A stretch of DNA of 64,000 nt, from assembly GCA_026545225.1 (NCBI GenBank), contig CM048845.1, forward strand, positions 54,970,033-55,034,032, in the 5' to 3' direction. Numbering within the stretch: the stretch's first letter is position 1; each line of letters begins with the position of its first letter. Positions 10,097 through 19,541 of the stretch are shown in pieces. Source of the stretch: Cornus controversa (taxonomy: Eukaryota; Streptophyta; Magnoliopsida; Cornales; Cornaceae). A program made the position numbers and the translations under genes. The notes beneath the pieces were generated by a model. It did no database searches. It saw nothing but the letters and a program-made list of their open reading frames with translations, and was not told the origin of the DNA.

Positions 10097-12682
10097 TTGC
10101 ATTTAGCTCTTATCATATAAAAATAACTCGGGAAGTCGTCGTTAAGAGGCTTACAAGAACCTTGATACCAAGTAAGCTGAACACACTTAATTATATGAAA
10201 AAGTAAGAAAACCACATTAATGATTATACGTGACAATATCATCAAATTAAACTTAATAACAAGTTGTAAAAACAGATATAATAATAGTATTATATTGACA
10301 AGAAATGAGGGAACAAGCTAGATAAAAGGATTTTGACATTAACTTTAGTAGGAATCTGTGGCAAATTGATGTTTATAGAAAGTAACTGAAGAGCAACAAA
10401 AAGGCAACCATATATGTATTAGTTATTGTTGTGAATGAATCCCCTTGGTTCGGCATAGCGGAAGTAAATCACAAACAAACACTCACACAAACAAGACGAG
10501 ATTTACGTGGTTCAAAAAATCACTTAATCCACATGCGGAGAACAGCTGTCGTTATTTCAATATAAAGATTACACACTCTCTTTCTTTCTCTCACACAAAT
10601 TCAACTCAACTCTCTTACAATTCTCTCTCTCTCTCTCTCCACGACACTCACCAACCCCTTACATCTTTCCTCTCTCTACCCTTTCCCTTTAACCCTACCT
10701 CTATTTATAATGTCTCCAAACCAATTCCTTCTTGAACAAAGATTCTCATACCTTGTTTAACAAGAAATTACCAAATCAATCACAACTCTAAAATAAATGT
10801 CTACAACTTCCTCAGACTTCCAAAACGGAAAAGGAAACTGCTTCTGCAACTGAATATGAGCCACAAACCCAATAGTTGACGCCGCCTCTACCGCCTCCTC
10901 TATGTCTTAAAATTTTGTCTTTTCCACTCTGTCCAAATGGTTAATTTCTAGACACATTTGCATCCAAGATCCAAGTTTGACATTCTCAACATGACCTAAA
11001 GGACCTTGGTATCACCCGCTAAATATCAATGAGGCCAAAAACATTTGTTGATGGAGGGGAGTGATAGAAGTGTATTTTAGATAGGTAAAATTATTTTTTT
11101 CTCATTATATTAATATCATAAATAGCCCAAGCAAGCTTCCTTTTTCAATTATCCTTCCTTTCTCTGATAGTAGACAAGCCCTAACTACTACGACCATTAA
11201 CCACCATCGGAAGATTCAATAATGATCCTTATTTAAAAGGATACAATTTCAGATCTAAAATGCATACACTAAACCAGCATATATCTTGTCAAGCTTTTAT
11301 AACTGAATAAGAACTAGACCCCATTTAATCATTTATGACTTCAAAATACTCCTTTTTTTATAAGTTTCCAGTACACAATTTGACCATGCTCCTCTCAAAA
11401 TCCTTCAAATATCAAAATCTAAATTGCCATAAATGGTTGGCATTCTATTACAAATCATCATGCCATGTATGCATTGTGCTTGAAAGCTTATAATATATCA
11501 ATTAACAAAGTATGCTAGCTTATCTACATCACAACTTAGAATATTGTAGATTCAAAGAAGAGAAAGAATGATATAATAAGGAAAGGATTATCATGTGGAA
11601 ATCAAGAAGAAAAAAAAACTACGTAAAAAGAATTAGATTAGTACTTTGTGGACCCGTAATGGGGAAAAAACTGCTTACCATAAAAGCTGACAATTCCATT
11701 GGGAAGGAAAAACATAAAGATTACCAAAAGGCACCAGCAAATGATTTTCATCATCCAACCACCATGGTGTAAACTATCACGAGGATCCTTCTGATTTTTC
11801 ACACCCATCATTAGAACAGCTAGAATGGTGAAAAATAAGAAGTTTCCCAAGCTAACCCGCAGCACGGCATCTGTTTCAAACCACTCCCTATCTGGTGTTT
11901 GGTGAAAATGATTAATCCCTGCATGGATGATTTATAAGAAATCAGCTTTAACATTAATTGCATATGAATGGGCTAAGACCTCATTAGCTATCCACAACTT
12001 CGATAGGGTCTCAAAAAATGTTCATTTGGATCAAAGATAAATAGATAACCAAAAATAATCAATAAACTACTAATCACACAGACAGGCCAGTAACCAAGTT
12101 CTCACACCCGAAAAGAGCAACAATACAAGGACATCATTGAGGGAAAAAAAAAAATTCAAACCACAATCTACTTCCAACTTTTTCAACCATAGACCTATGA
12201 AGATTAAAACATAAAATTGCAGAGACAAACTCCAGAAACATGCACTTGGGTCCTTTCTAAATTTGTGAGCAAAGAGTCCAAGATTTTATCAGCAAACCTA
12301 AATGTATGTCTAACATGAAACAACATCGAACATGGTCAGTACTACCCATGCACCACATTTTATAATTGTTGTGTATAATCTAGGTGGTGTTAATAGCCAA
12401 TTACAATTAAAGATAACATTTAACAATATAAAACCATTCAGTTCTGTATATCATCATTAAAATGGTAAAGAAAAGGCAAGAAATTCAAAGCCTCTTACAA
12501 GGGATCTTTTCCATGAGAGGTGCAGCAACCTCTCTGAGAATCCCTGACACGATCAGCGACAGGGCGAAGAGGCCACAATACGCAATCCGAGCAGATCGTC
12601 GGCTAATCCCAGACACCACCGTGCGGCATGCGTCGCATGCGCATGCGGCGCAGCATGACGCAAGGCAAGAAGCTGCCCACAT
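3470..12682 (-). CDS. SERINC/TDE1-family multi-pass membrane protein, six exons
   Basis: The product is a plant serine-incorporator-domain (TMS/TDE1) protein, an endomembrane or plasma-membrane protein with about ten transmembrane segments. Coding exons on the minus strand are 12499-12682, 11679-11918, 6440-6551, 6153-6327, 4466-4706 and 3470-3756. Every joint is GT-AG and restores a family residue: W at exon 1/2, E at 2/3, W at 3/4, G at 5/6. The total is 1239 nt, or 412 residues plus stop, close to the usual length of about 410. The start is taken at MWAASCLASCC (12682), the conserved family start; an in-frame Met seven codons upstream (12703) is less likely. Family signatures visible include the N-terminal Cys cluster CCAACACDAC, LFTPSGHDCGLN and the C-terminal STSVGESGNLVDVGWPSVW. 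Intron 2 is 5.1 kb and holds a copia insertion. The family is associated with serine-lipid metabolism and restriction in animals; the plant role is not established here. Confidence 0.92.
4466..4706 (-). CDS. SERINC exon 5
   Basis: 241 nt encoding VGGSILPASVISLYC through TTLLSPPDSPRAG, including the conserved EFECNG and SVVYSAVRAGS segments. The donor is CAG|GTCAGT at 4465. The open frame beyond it (QCSP) is intron. Confidence 0.92.
6153..6327 (-). CDS. SERINC exon 4
   Basis: 175 nt encoding YIALLVVSLVCYLATF, LFTPSGHDCGLN and VTLHPA, with two membrane segments. The acceptor is ATGCAG and the donor GTAAGT. Intron 3 is only 112 bp. Confidence 0.92.
6440..6551 (-). CDS. SERINC exon 3
   Basis: 112 nt encoding TTSKFGSGLFLLVQVV through WVRYDEQFW. 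The acceptor is TGCAG and the donor GTTAGT. It is separated from exon 2 by the long intron carrying the copia insertion. Confidence 0.9.
7567..8018 (-). repeat. 3' LTR of the copia element (shortened)
   Basis: 452 bp with TG...CA ends on the minus strand. Compared with the other LTR it lacks a block of about 135-160 bp near the U3 start. A TATAAATAG-type box is present on the minus strand near 7975-7985. Confidence 0.8.
8199..8528 (-). pseudogene. Copia GAG-pre-integrase fragment
   Basis: The minus-strand frame contains CNLISLSRLD and GGVMKITKGCMVLVRGE, typical of the copia pre-integrase domain that follows the protease. The rest of gag, protease, integrase, RT and RNase H is missing from this element. 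Confidence 0.7.
8655..8806 (-). pseudogene. Copia gag N-terminal fragment
   Basis: From the ATG at 8806 the minus strand reads about 50 codons of typical copia gag start (MAGNIDTQYKVERFD, then LWQKRVKDILVQQGL) before a stop. Downstream remnants such as CVSIIQLCIGD belong to the same gag. Broken. Confidence 0.75.
8914..9525 (-). repeat. 5' LTR of the copia element (full)
   Basis: 584 bp if it ends at 9497, or 612 bp if it ends at 9525. It shares the arrangement of the left LTR with scattered substitutions, and includes the extra block missing there. Confidence 0.75.
9526..10426. other. SERINC intron 2 sequence, no gene seen
   Basis: Intron sequence of unknown origin. The open frames at 9895-10245 are created by the AT microsatellite and are not genes. 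Confidence 0.5.
10055..10094. repeat. (AT)n microsatellite
   Basis: About 20 uninterrupted AT units inside SERINC intron 2. Confidence 0.9.
10427..10870 (-). repeat. Copia-type LTR remnant in SERINC intron 2
   Basis: The layout parallels the copia LTRs at 7567 and 8914 (ACGTGGTTC block, CT-rich tract, TATAAATAG on the minus strand at about 10710-10702) but the sequence is diverged. No partner LTR is seen, so it is a solo or fragmentary LTR. The boundaries are approximate. Confidence 0.45.
10871..11678. other. SERINC intron 2 sequence, no feature recognised
   Basis: AT-rich intron sequence up to the donor of exon 2. No coding or repeat structure is recognised. Confidence 0.5.
11679..11918 (-). 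CDS. SERINC exon 2
   Basis: 240 nt encoding INHFHQTPDREWFETDAV through IVSFYG/E, including LRVSLGNFLFFTILAV and two to three membrane segments. It is bounded by a TGCAG acceptor and a GTAAGC donor. Phases match exons 1 and 3. Confidence 0.92.
12499..12682 (-). CDS. SERINC exon 1 (coding part)
   Basis: Encodes MWAASCLASCC through EKIP, with the Cys-rich start and the first membrane segment, and ends after the first base of the Trp codon at a GTAAGAG donor. The motif reads VSGILREVAAP where I expect VSWILREVAAP in homologues, a possible W-to-G change. The downstream motif LMEKIPW is intact across the splice. Confidence 0.9.
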
Positions 12683-13100
12683 TCCTTCTCTCCTTTTCAA
12701 CAATCCTCAACCCACCAACAGCAGTTCCGAACCCTATGAATCACGGAACGAAATCTCATCATTCATCATCAATCAACCTCATCATCACATGATAAGTCAC
12801 AGAAATTGAGCAATTCTTTTTTAAACAACAGGAAAAAATTTCAAAAATCCCAATTATGCTTGTTAAATCGATAGCATATGGCGATGATAATAAACCCTAA
12901 TTGTAAATGAAGGAAACCCTATCTTAAAAATAAAAGTTCAAAATTTTGATGAATTCGTATATATAAATAGATATAACATATACATGTATACAGAGAGAGA
13001 TTTTTGATTGCCTACCTTTCACGATTGGACGACGAAGAAAGGAAGCACGCGATGATGATAAACGTAGTGAGAGAGAAGACTAGATAATGGCTTTACAAAA
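12683..13100 (-). promoter_or_regulatory. SERINC 5' leader with probable leader intron, and promoter-proximal region
   Basis: On the minus strand a donor AAAG|GTAGGC lies at 13016/13015 and an acceptor CATAG|GGTT at 12735-12734. This suggests a noncoding first exon at about 13016-13090 and a 280-bp leader intron. Transcript data would be needed to confirm it. Confidence 0.4.
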
Positions 13101-14936
13101 CAGTACGTGGAATAACAATAGCGTGTTTTCTGGGGTCAACTGGTTCTTATTATTTGACTTAGGAAAAAATAAAACAAGGTTAAATTCGCAAAACTTCCCT
13201 CTACTTTCATTTTTTACAATTTAACCCCTTTTACTTTTAAAGTGATAAAATCACCCCTTCCTGTAACTATTTGTTAAAATAAACGTTAATGTTAAGTATA
13301 TCCAGCACCAACGGCTATAAATGAACCCGAGTTATTCATAAATCGAACATGGCTCATTTAAGGTTTGACTCAGACTTGTCTGTTAAACAAATAAACTGAG
13401 TCCGAACAAACTCAAACTTGACTCGACTCGATTCATTTACAATTTTACTAGCACATGTTTTCCGTCATAATTTAAAATAACAAAAATACCCTTTATTCCA
13501 TTTTTTCAATATAAACAACCAAAAATACCCATTCATAACACATAATATGATATTTGAGATTTTAATTAAATATTATAAGAATTTTAATAATATATTATAC
13601 AATAAATATATAATATAACTAAATAATATGAAATAATAGTTTAATATTTGTGTATAGTATGTATTATATATCGTATTTTTCTTTTATTACATAATATAAT
13701 TTATATTTATGAATCCATTTATATAATATAGAGGTAAAGATAATGACAATTAAAATATAATGTATATATAATTAACTTTGTTACTATTAGCTAATATGTA
13801 TAATATAATTTTATAAAAAATATATAACACTGCAAGCTAGTGATATCTTTTATGACAAACGAATATCAAATAAGTTAAAAGAAAATTTTTCTAGAATGGT
13901 TATTAGGCCGATTGTCGGCCTTATATGGAGCGGGTATTGGGTGTTGGAAAAGACACAATACAATGCGTTCATGTAACAAAAATAAGGATATTATGTTGGA
14001 CGATAAGAATCACTAGAAGAAATAAGATAAATAATGAATGTGTGGGAAAAAGTAAGTATGTCCTATAAATGATAAAAGTGGAAAAAATAGGTGATATGAT
14101 CATAATAGAGGAAGAGTTGTTTGTTTAGAAAATAAGTGACAAAGCGGCTCACCAAAGTTTACGTTGGATGAAGTAGTAAAAAATACTTAAAAATCTTAAA
14201 TTTAAGAGAAGACATGGAATGTAGTAGGAAAAATGAAAAAAGAGAATTCATGTAGGGATCTCATCCATATGGGATAAAGGCAAGGATGATGATGATCTAA
14301 CATTCCAAACTAGATAATCTATTATATTAAAAATAAACAATAATTTATGATAATTAATAAACTATGTAAATACAAAATTATATTTGTGTATAGTACATGG
14401 GTGGTTTGATAGTATAGGGGGTAAAGTGCCAAAAAAAGAAAGTATAAGTGGTTTTGTGAATTTAACTCTTAAATTTATTTAAATAAAGGAAGGTCATTTT
14501 GATAATTTTATCTATCTCAGTAGAATTTGTCCTTGTATAAAAAAAATTTATAGGACATGGGTGGTTTGACAGTAAGGGGGTAAAGTGTCAAAAAAAAAAA
14601 ATACCCTCTTACTATACCAAAATACTTGGCCCATTTAAAAAATAAAATAAAATAAAATAAATCCAATCTTTCTGTAATTACTCTTTTAACTTTTAAAAAT
14701 CTCTCAACTTGACAATATACATAATTATACTTGAAAGGACAACTTGTAATTTTACAGGGCAAGAACACATTAACTACATCCCCTCTTAGAAAGTTCTAAT
14801 GCCCAAAATGGACAACTAATATATGACAAAGGAAGTGTGAAAGTACACAAGTTTTTTGTAAATTTAACCCTACTATTTGTTATTAGTGTATCTATGATAT
14901 TGACTGGGTTCATTCATCACATCACTATTATTACTA
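13101..14936. other. Intergenic AT-rich DNA with MULE-like terminal sequences
   Basis: No gene. A block starting GTTAAATTCGCAAAAC (13179) and a block ending in its inverted form (about 14452-14466, with GTTTTGTGAATTTAAC) resemble Mutator-type termini. A further end-like copy lies near 14848-14866. I found no matching target duplication for these, so the element boundaries are not assigned. Confidence 0.4.
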
Positions 14937-15576
14937 GTGTTAAATTCAAAAAAAAAAAAAAATCCCTCTACTATCAAAATCTTTCGTAAAACTTTCTGAA
15001 TTTTCAAAAAATCTCATTACTATGAATTTATTTTGTACAAGGACAAATTTAAATGGCTCCGTCAGTTTGAATATGAAAGTACCAAAATGTCATTTTATTT
15101 TATAAAATAAATTCATAAAAAAAGCTATTTGTAAATGACGGATGTAACCTTTATAGGGGTGAAGGGGCAATTTGAGAAAATTATAAAGTAGAGGGGGTTT
15201 CTTAATTTTTGCCCAAAGTGGATCGTCTTCTTCCTCAACTCATGTCATGCTACTGTAAATTTCAAATTCCACCATTTTATTTTCTTGAAGCTTTCTCTTT
15301 CCAAATTAAACCTATATAAAGCCACAAAACCCAAATTAAATTTAGGATTTTTATTAATCTACAAATAATCCTAATATTCAATATTTACTAAAATATTCAC
15401 AATAAGAAAACAATTGAATTCTTAGTTAGGTTCTTGTATATATACACACACACCTCATATTTCTCCATTAATTTCAACTGAAAAATAATGGGAGGGGGCA
15501 ATTTGATTATTTTTTTTAGTATAGGAGGGTTTTATGAAAAAATTTTATAGTAAAGGGAGGTTTTATGAATTTAACC
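14937..15576. mobile_element. Non-autonomous Mutator-like element (640 bp) with perfect 10-bp TSD
   Basis: The inverted ends are GTGTTAAATTC at the left and the complement of GGTTAAATTCATAAAACC at the right. They are flanked by ATTATTACTA at 14927-14936 and again at 15577-15586, a perfect 10-bp target duplication, as expected for MULEs (9-11 bp). There is no coding capacity. Confidence 0.8.
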
Positions 15577-15589
15577 ATTATTACTATCA

Positions 15590-16140
15590 TCGTGGTTTAT
15601 TATTACCAGCCAAAGTGCATACACACGAGTAAACAAAGCATAATATATGTCACTAAATAAAAATTTAGCCATGTGATTTTTTTTCTCGAAACTGTAATAT
15701 TAATCTAAAACAATCATGCAACAAAACATATAATACACCATAATAAATTATAGATCTATAGATAAATGGAGAAAAGAAATAAGAAAATTTTAATTTGGAA
15801 ATGCAAAACTTCACAACTTAACCTAATTCCCCGAACATGAAAAAGAACAACCTATTGATCAATAATTTAAAGAGATTCTCGATCATGAAGTTGCAGAGAA
15901 AAGAGAACTTACAAGGACACTAACTGAAATAGGAATTCTTCATCTCAAGGAGTTTTTTTTAGTCTCAATTCTTTCAAAGATATAGCTCCTTCAATTTTCA
16001 ATGGAATGTTTCCATTGTTTTCTTAAGATGGTGGAGGTATAATATTATTCTTGATAATTTAAAAAATCCAAAAAGCATAAAAGTGTAACCAATCAACTAT
16101 CCAACTTCTTCTCTATTAAACCATAATGAAGAGAGAATGA

Positions 16141-16172
<32 letters not shown>

Positions 16173-16360
16173 GATATATAAATGCACATATAATATAGAT
16201 GTGTGTGAACACAATTTAAAGAGAGAGAAAGAAAAGCTTAGAGAGATTTTTAATTTTTTTGAGGAAAAGGAAAAGTTTATTAACAATTGTATATATGTGT
16301 GTCTATATAAATTAGTTTTTTTTTTCACATGCATATATATAAATTAGAGTTTAATTACAT
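15590..16360. other. Intergenic DNA with AT microsatellite at 16142-16174
   Basis: No gene seen. The stretch 16200-16340 is a diverged relative of the 118-bp tandem repeat that follows. Confidence 0.5.
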
Positions 16361-16363
16361 AAA

Positions 16364-16597
16364 TTGGTAGTATAGATGTGTGTATAATTGGCAGATGTAA
16401 TGAGCATTTACAAATAAAGCTTAAAGAGATTTTTAGTTTTTCAAAGCAAGATGCATGTATATGTGTGTATATTAATACAAATTGGTAGTATAGATGTGTG
16501 TATAATTGCCGAATATAATGAGCATTTAGAAATAAAGCTTAAAGAGATTTTCAATTTTTCAAAGGAAGTTGCATGTATATGTGTGTATATTAATGAA
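16364..16597. repeat. 118-bp tandem duplication
   Basis: Two copies beginning TTGGTAGTATAGATGTGTG at 16364 and 16482. A further related copy lies at about 21765-22020, on the other side of the Tat-1 insertion, so the array predates Tat-1. Confidence 0.8.
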
Positions 16598-16659
16598 AGA
16601 AAAAAATCTTATTTTTCTATTTTAAAAAATATGAAATTTGCATATAAAAAAACAAAAAT

Positions 16660-17023
16660 TGATAATGCAAAAATTGACACACGATCTGGGTCAATGCTAA
16701 CCTGAAAAAGACAAGAAAATGGTAACTGAAAGGACACCGGCGTGGTGTCGGACGACTACGCTCTGATGCTCAAGTCAAAAATTCGAAGGGTTTAAGAAGT
16801 TGTAAAGGCACTCAAAGGATATTCATTACCTACCTGGAATATGGATCGCCCTTGTATTTATAGTAGTCAAATGAGACTGTATCCGAGTAGGAGACTAACC
16901 CTTCAGTTCCTAAGTCTATCTAGAGATAGGAGAGTCGTGGTCAATGTTCACCTGTCATTCATTACATGTGAATCATGATCGCCCATGTCACATGAAATGC
17001 AATTGGAGTCAAATACCCCATCA
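16660..17023 (-). repeat. Tat-1 3' LTR
   Basis: 364 bp, starting TGATAATGC and ending CCATCA on the plus strand. It has scattered substitutions relative to the other LTR. Confidence 0.9.
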
Positions 17024-17179
17024 GATGTCCCATGATCATGAGGGTTGCTTGTCGAACCTTAGGAACACCTTGATCAACCCGTTAGGTTATAACCCATACT
17101 CCTTGTAAAAGAAAACGAATCTTTGATCTACGCCCAGTTAGAACCCGTCGGGTTTCCAAGTCAGACTTACCCTAAGGAA

Positions 17180-17440
17180 TCCCTAGGACCCAACTCTTGG
17201 TTGGCCGGCCCTAGATGTCCGGCCTTGGCTGGCCCTGAATACCTATCTTTGGCCAGTCCTAGGTGGCCAGGTTTTGCCGGCCCTGGATACCTGGCTTTAG
17301 CTAGTCTTGGGTGGCCGACCTGGGGCAATTGGCCAGCCCAATCTCCTTGGCCGGCCCAATCTCTTTTGGCCAATCCAGTCTCATTGGTCGGTCCAGTCTT
17401 CTTAGCTGGTCCAGTCTCATTTTGCCAACTTAGCTAAGGT
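17180..17440. repeat. GGCC-rich minisatellite in Tat-1
   Basis: Irregular units of GGCCGGCCC/TTGGCTGGCCC type. It makes open frames on both strands that are rich in GP and LA, but these look like repeat artefacts. A related GC-rich stretch lies in Tat-2 at about 57600-57800. Confidence 0.75.
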
Positions 17441-17579
17441 TAGCCCCTTCTCAACCTTCTATAGCCCTTATTTTGTACTCTTGGTTACATTTTTATACCT
17501 CGTGGTGTACTGGCAGGGTATCACTTTTGCACAATGTGTGTCCAATCGTCTCTTGTGGATAGAAAATGCCCTTTTTAGA

Positions 17580-17920
17580 AAGAATGCTTCATTTAGCGCT
17601 GAGAGGTCAAATTTCAATACGGAGAGCAGAAACTTGAACTTCGAGATATAATCCCTATGCTCCTCTCATGCAGGCGAGATAAATAACTCAGTTTCTATCT
17701 TTGCCATGAACAAGATGAAGTGGCCAGGCTTAATGCTGACATGCCCGGGGTGATGGCGGGAGCCATCGAGCAGTTCAAGGATTTGCCTGAATTGAACAAA
17801 ATCTGCGACCAATCTTATGCTGAGGGATTCAAATATTTTTCAGATTTGGCATAGGGCGTATACCTAGGAATGGACTTCTCTTGCCTTCAACTGGACAATA
17901 CTGAGGGGCAACGCCCTTGA
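17580..17920 (+). pseudogene. Tat-1 antisense ORF remnant
   Basis: The plus strand reads ASFSAERSNFNTES, then DMPG...IEQFKDLPELNK and KICDQSYAEGFKYF, then FSCLQLDN before a stop. The intact relative lies in Tat-2 at 62224-62424. It runs opposite to gag-pol. The N-terminal domain found in Tat-2 is missing here, and frameshifts and a stop are present. Confidence 0.75.
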
Positions 17921-18059
17921 TTTTGATGATTTTTGTAGTATTATTACTTCATGGTGTAGCAAACGTGTTACTTCCATATTTCCCTATCATGCTGTAACTT
18001 AGCAGTACTAAATTTTTATATTTTTATAACTTATTGGAATTAAAAAAACTTCTATAAAA

Positions 18060-18375
18060 GCCTTTGCGGGATTTGTCCCATCATTTGTCAAAACCCCTCT
18101 AAATGAGTTATGCCCCATTGGGGTCGGTTGACAATGTTCTCAGAATTAATTCATCCCACTTTTTTCATTAAAGGCCTTTGAACGAGGTGTGCCCCAATGG
18201 GGTTGATTGATAATGTTCACAAATTAATTCATCCCACCCTTTTTTATTAAAGGCCCGCTAAACAAGGTGTGCCCCAATGGGGTCGATTGACAATGTTCTC
18301 ATAATAAATTCATTTTTCCTTTTTCATTAAAGGCCCTCTAAATGAGGTGTGCCCCAATAGGGTCGATTGTTTATT
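18060..18375. repeat. 61-bp satellite in Tat-1 (about 4-5 units)
   Basis: Units of about 61 bp built around GAGGTGTGCCCCAATGGGGT, CAATGTTCTC, TTAATTCATCCCA and TTTTTCATTAAAGGCC. The homologous array in Tat-2 has about nine units. Confidence 0.9.
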
Positions 18376-18539
18376 TTTTGTTTTGATTATACCCAAAAAC
18401 TTTTAAAAAAAGAGCTTTTATTGATGTTCAAGTAGCAATAAAGGGTATTTGAAAACACCTCCGAGCTATCATTTTAAGGCATGACACTAAACTAAGTTTC
18501 AACTGAAACTAATAAATTAAATGCAACTATAAAAAATCT

Positions 18540-18850
18540 TACTAATAGTATTTCCTTAGATGCTCAGTATTCCAAGGATGGGCCAACTGTTTCCCTTCCA
18601 ATGTTTCTAACCAATATACCCCCTATCGTTGAGTTCGGATAACTCTGTAAGGGCCCTCCTAGTTACGAGCCAGTTTCCCAATGCCTAGGGGTTTGGTCAC
18701 CTGAGTTATTTCACGGAGGATTAGGTCTCCAGGTTGAAAACTCAGTCTCTAAGTTGAAAACTACTCTACTTGACTCGAGCGTTATAGTACCGAGACATGA
18801 CTTGCTGATACGCCGCCGCCTGTACTCGGGCCTATTTTCTTCTTTATTTT
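18540..18850 (-). pseudogene. Tat-1 integrase C-terminal remnant joined to protease
   Basis: Right after the protease linker the minus strand reads AYQQVMSRYYNARVK, which is the integrase C-terminal region, then degraded GPY-type sequence (KLARN, RALTELS). RT, RNase H and the integrase core are missing, so the junction near 18835-18850 marks one internal deletion of several kilobases. The same segment appears in Tat-2 at about 63400-63660 with integrase core still attached. Confidence 0.8.
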
Positions 18851-18920
18851 TGACTTCTAGGCCATCTATACTCAATGTCTCTAACATCTTTTTCTCTTTC
18901 AGGAAAGTGGTGTAACATTC

Positions 18921-19457
18921 CTAGGCAGTAGCTTGATCTCCTCTTAACTCTCCAATGCCATAATCAGTGGAGAACCGCATAAGGAGATAGTAAGTGGATG
19001 TAACTGCCCTTATGACACTCAATGTAGTTCTTCCCACAATAACGTTGTAAGTAGACGGACAATCCACCACAGAGAAGTTCATCATCTTTGTGACTTGTCT
19101 TGGATTTGCACAAACGGTGATTGGAAGAATAATGACACCAAGAGGAAAGAACTTCTCCCTATAGAATCCGATAAGTGGGGATTTAGTAGGCTTGAGTCTT
19201 TCCCTATCGATATTCAACTGGTCAAAGGTTTCTACAAACAGGATGTCAGCAGAACTACCATTATCGATCAGTACCCGCCTGATTATGAAGTTGGCGATAA
19301 TCAATGTGACTACTAGAGTATTGTCATGGGGTTGCTCAATTCCCTTCACATCTTCCTCTGAAAAAGTTATGGTCTGATCTTCTATTCGAGGGTGCTTGAC
19401 TTGAGGGGGCGATTCATTCTCTTCACCCACTTCGTAGAAATTTTTGACTTTTCTCAT
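18921..19457 (-). pseudogene. Tat-1 aspartic protease
   Basis: 178 open codons on the minus strand. The retropepsin active site reads VLIDNGSSADILF (D-N-G-S in place of the usual D-T/S-G). It is followed by GFYREKFFPLGVIILP and TYNVIVGRTTLS, as in plant Tat protease domains. The frame ends at a TAG inside the conserved continuation and reads on as ECYTTFLKEKK. It is part of a deleted element and unlikely to act on its own. Confidence 0.85.
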
Positions 19458-19541
19458 ATGCGTTTTACGAGCCGTCTTGGATTCTCTGCCACATGCAAAC
19501 CTACCTGAGATAATTGTGATCTCTCCCAGTGGAGGGTTTCT

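Noticed and set aside
13179..14466. A second bounded MULE from 13179 to 14466
   Set aside because: The ends are similar in inverted orientation, but no target duplication flanks them, so the boundaries are not supported.
17123..17437. Plus-strand 104-codon frame rich in LAGP repeats
   Set aside because: It is produced by the GGCC-type minisatellite of Tat-1 and is open on the other strand too. No start context or conservation in Tat-2.
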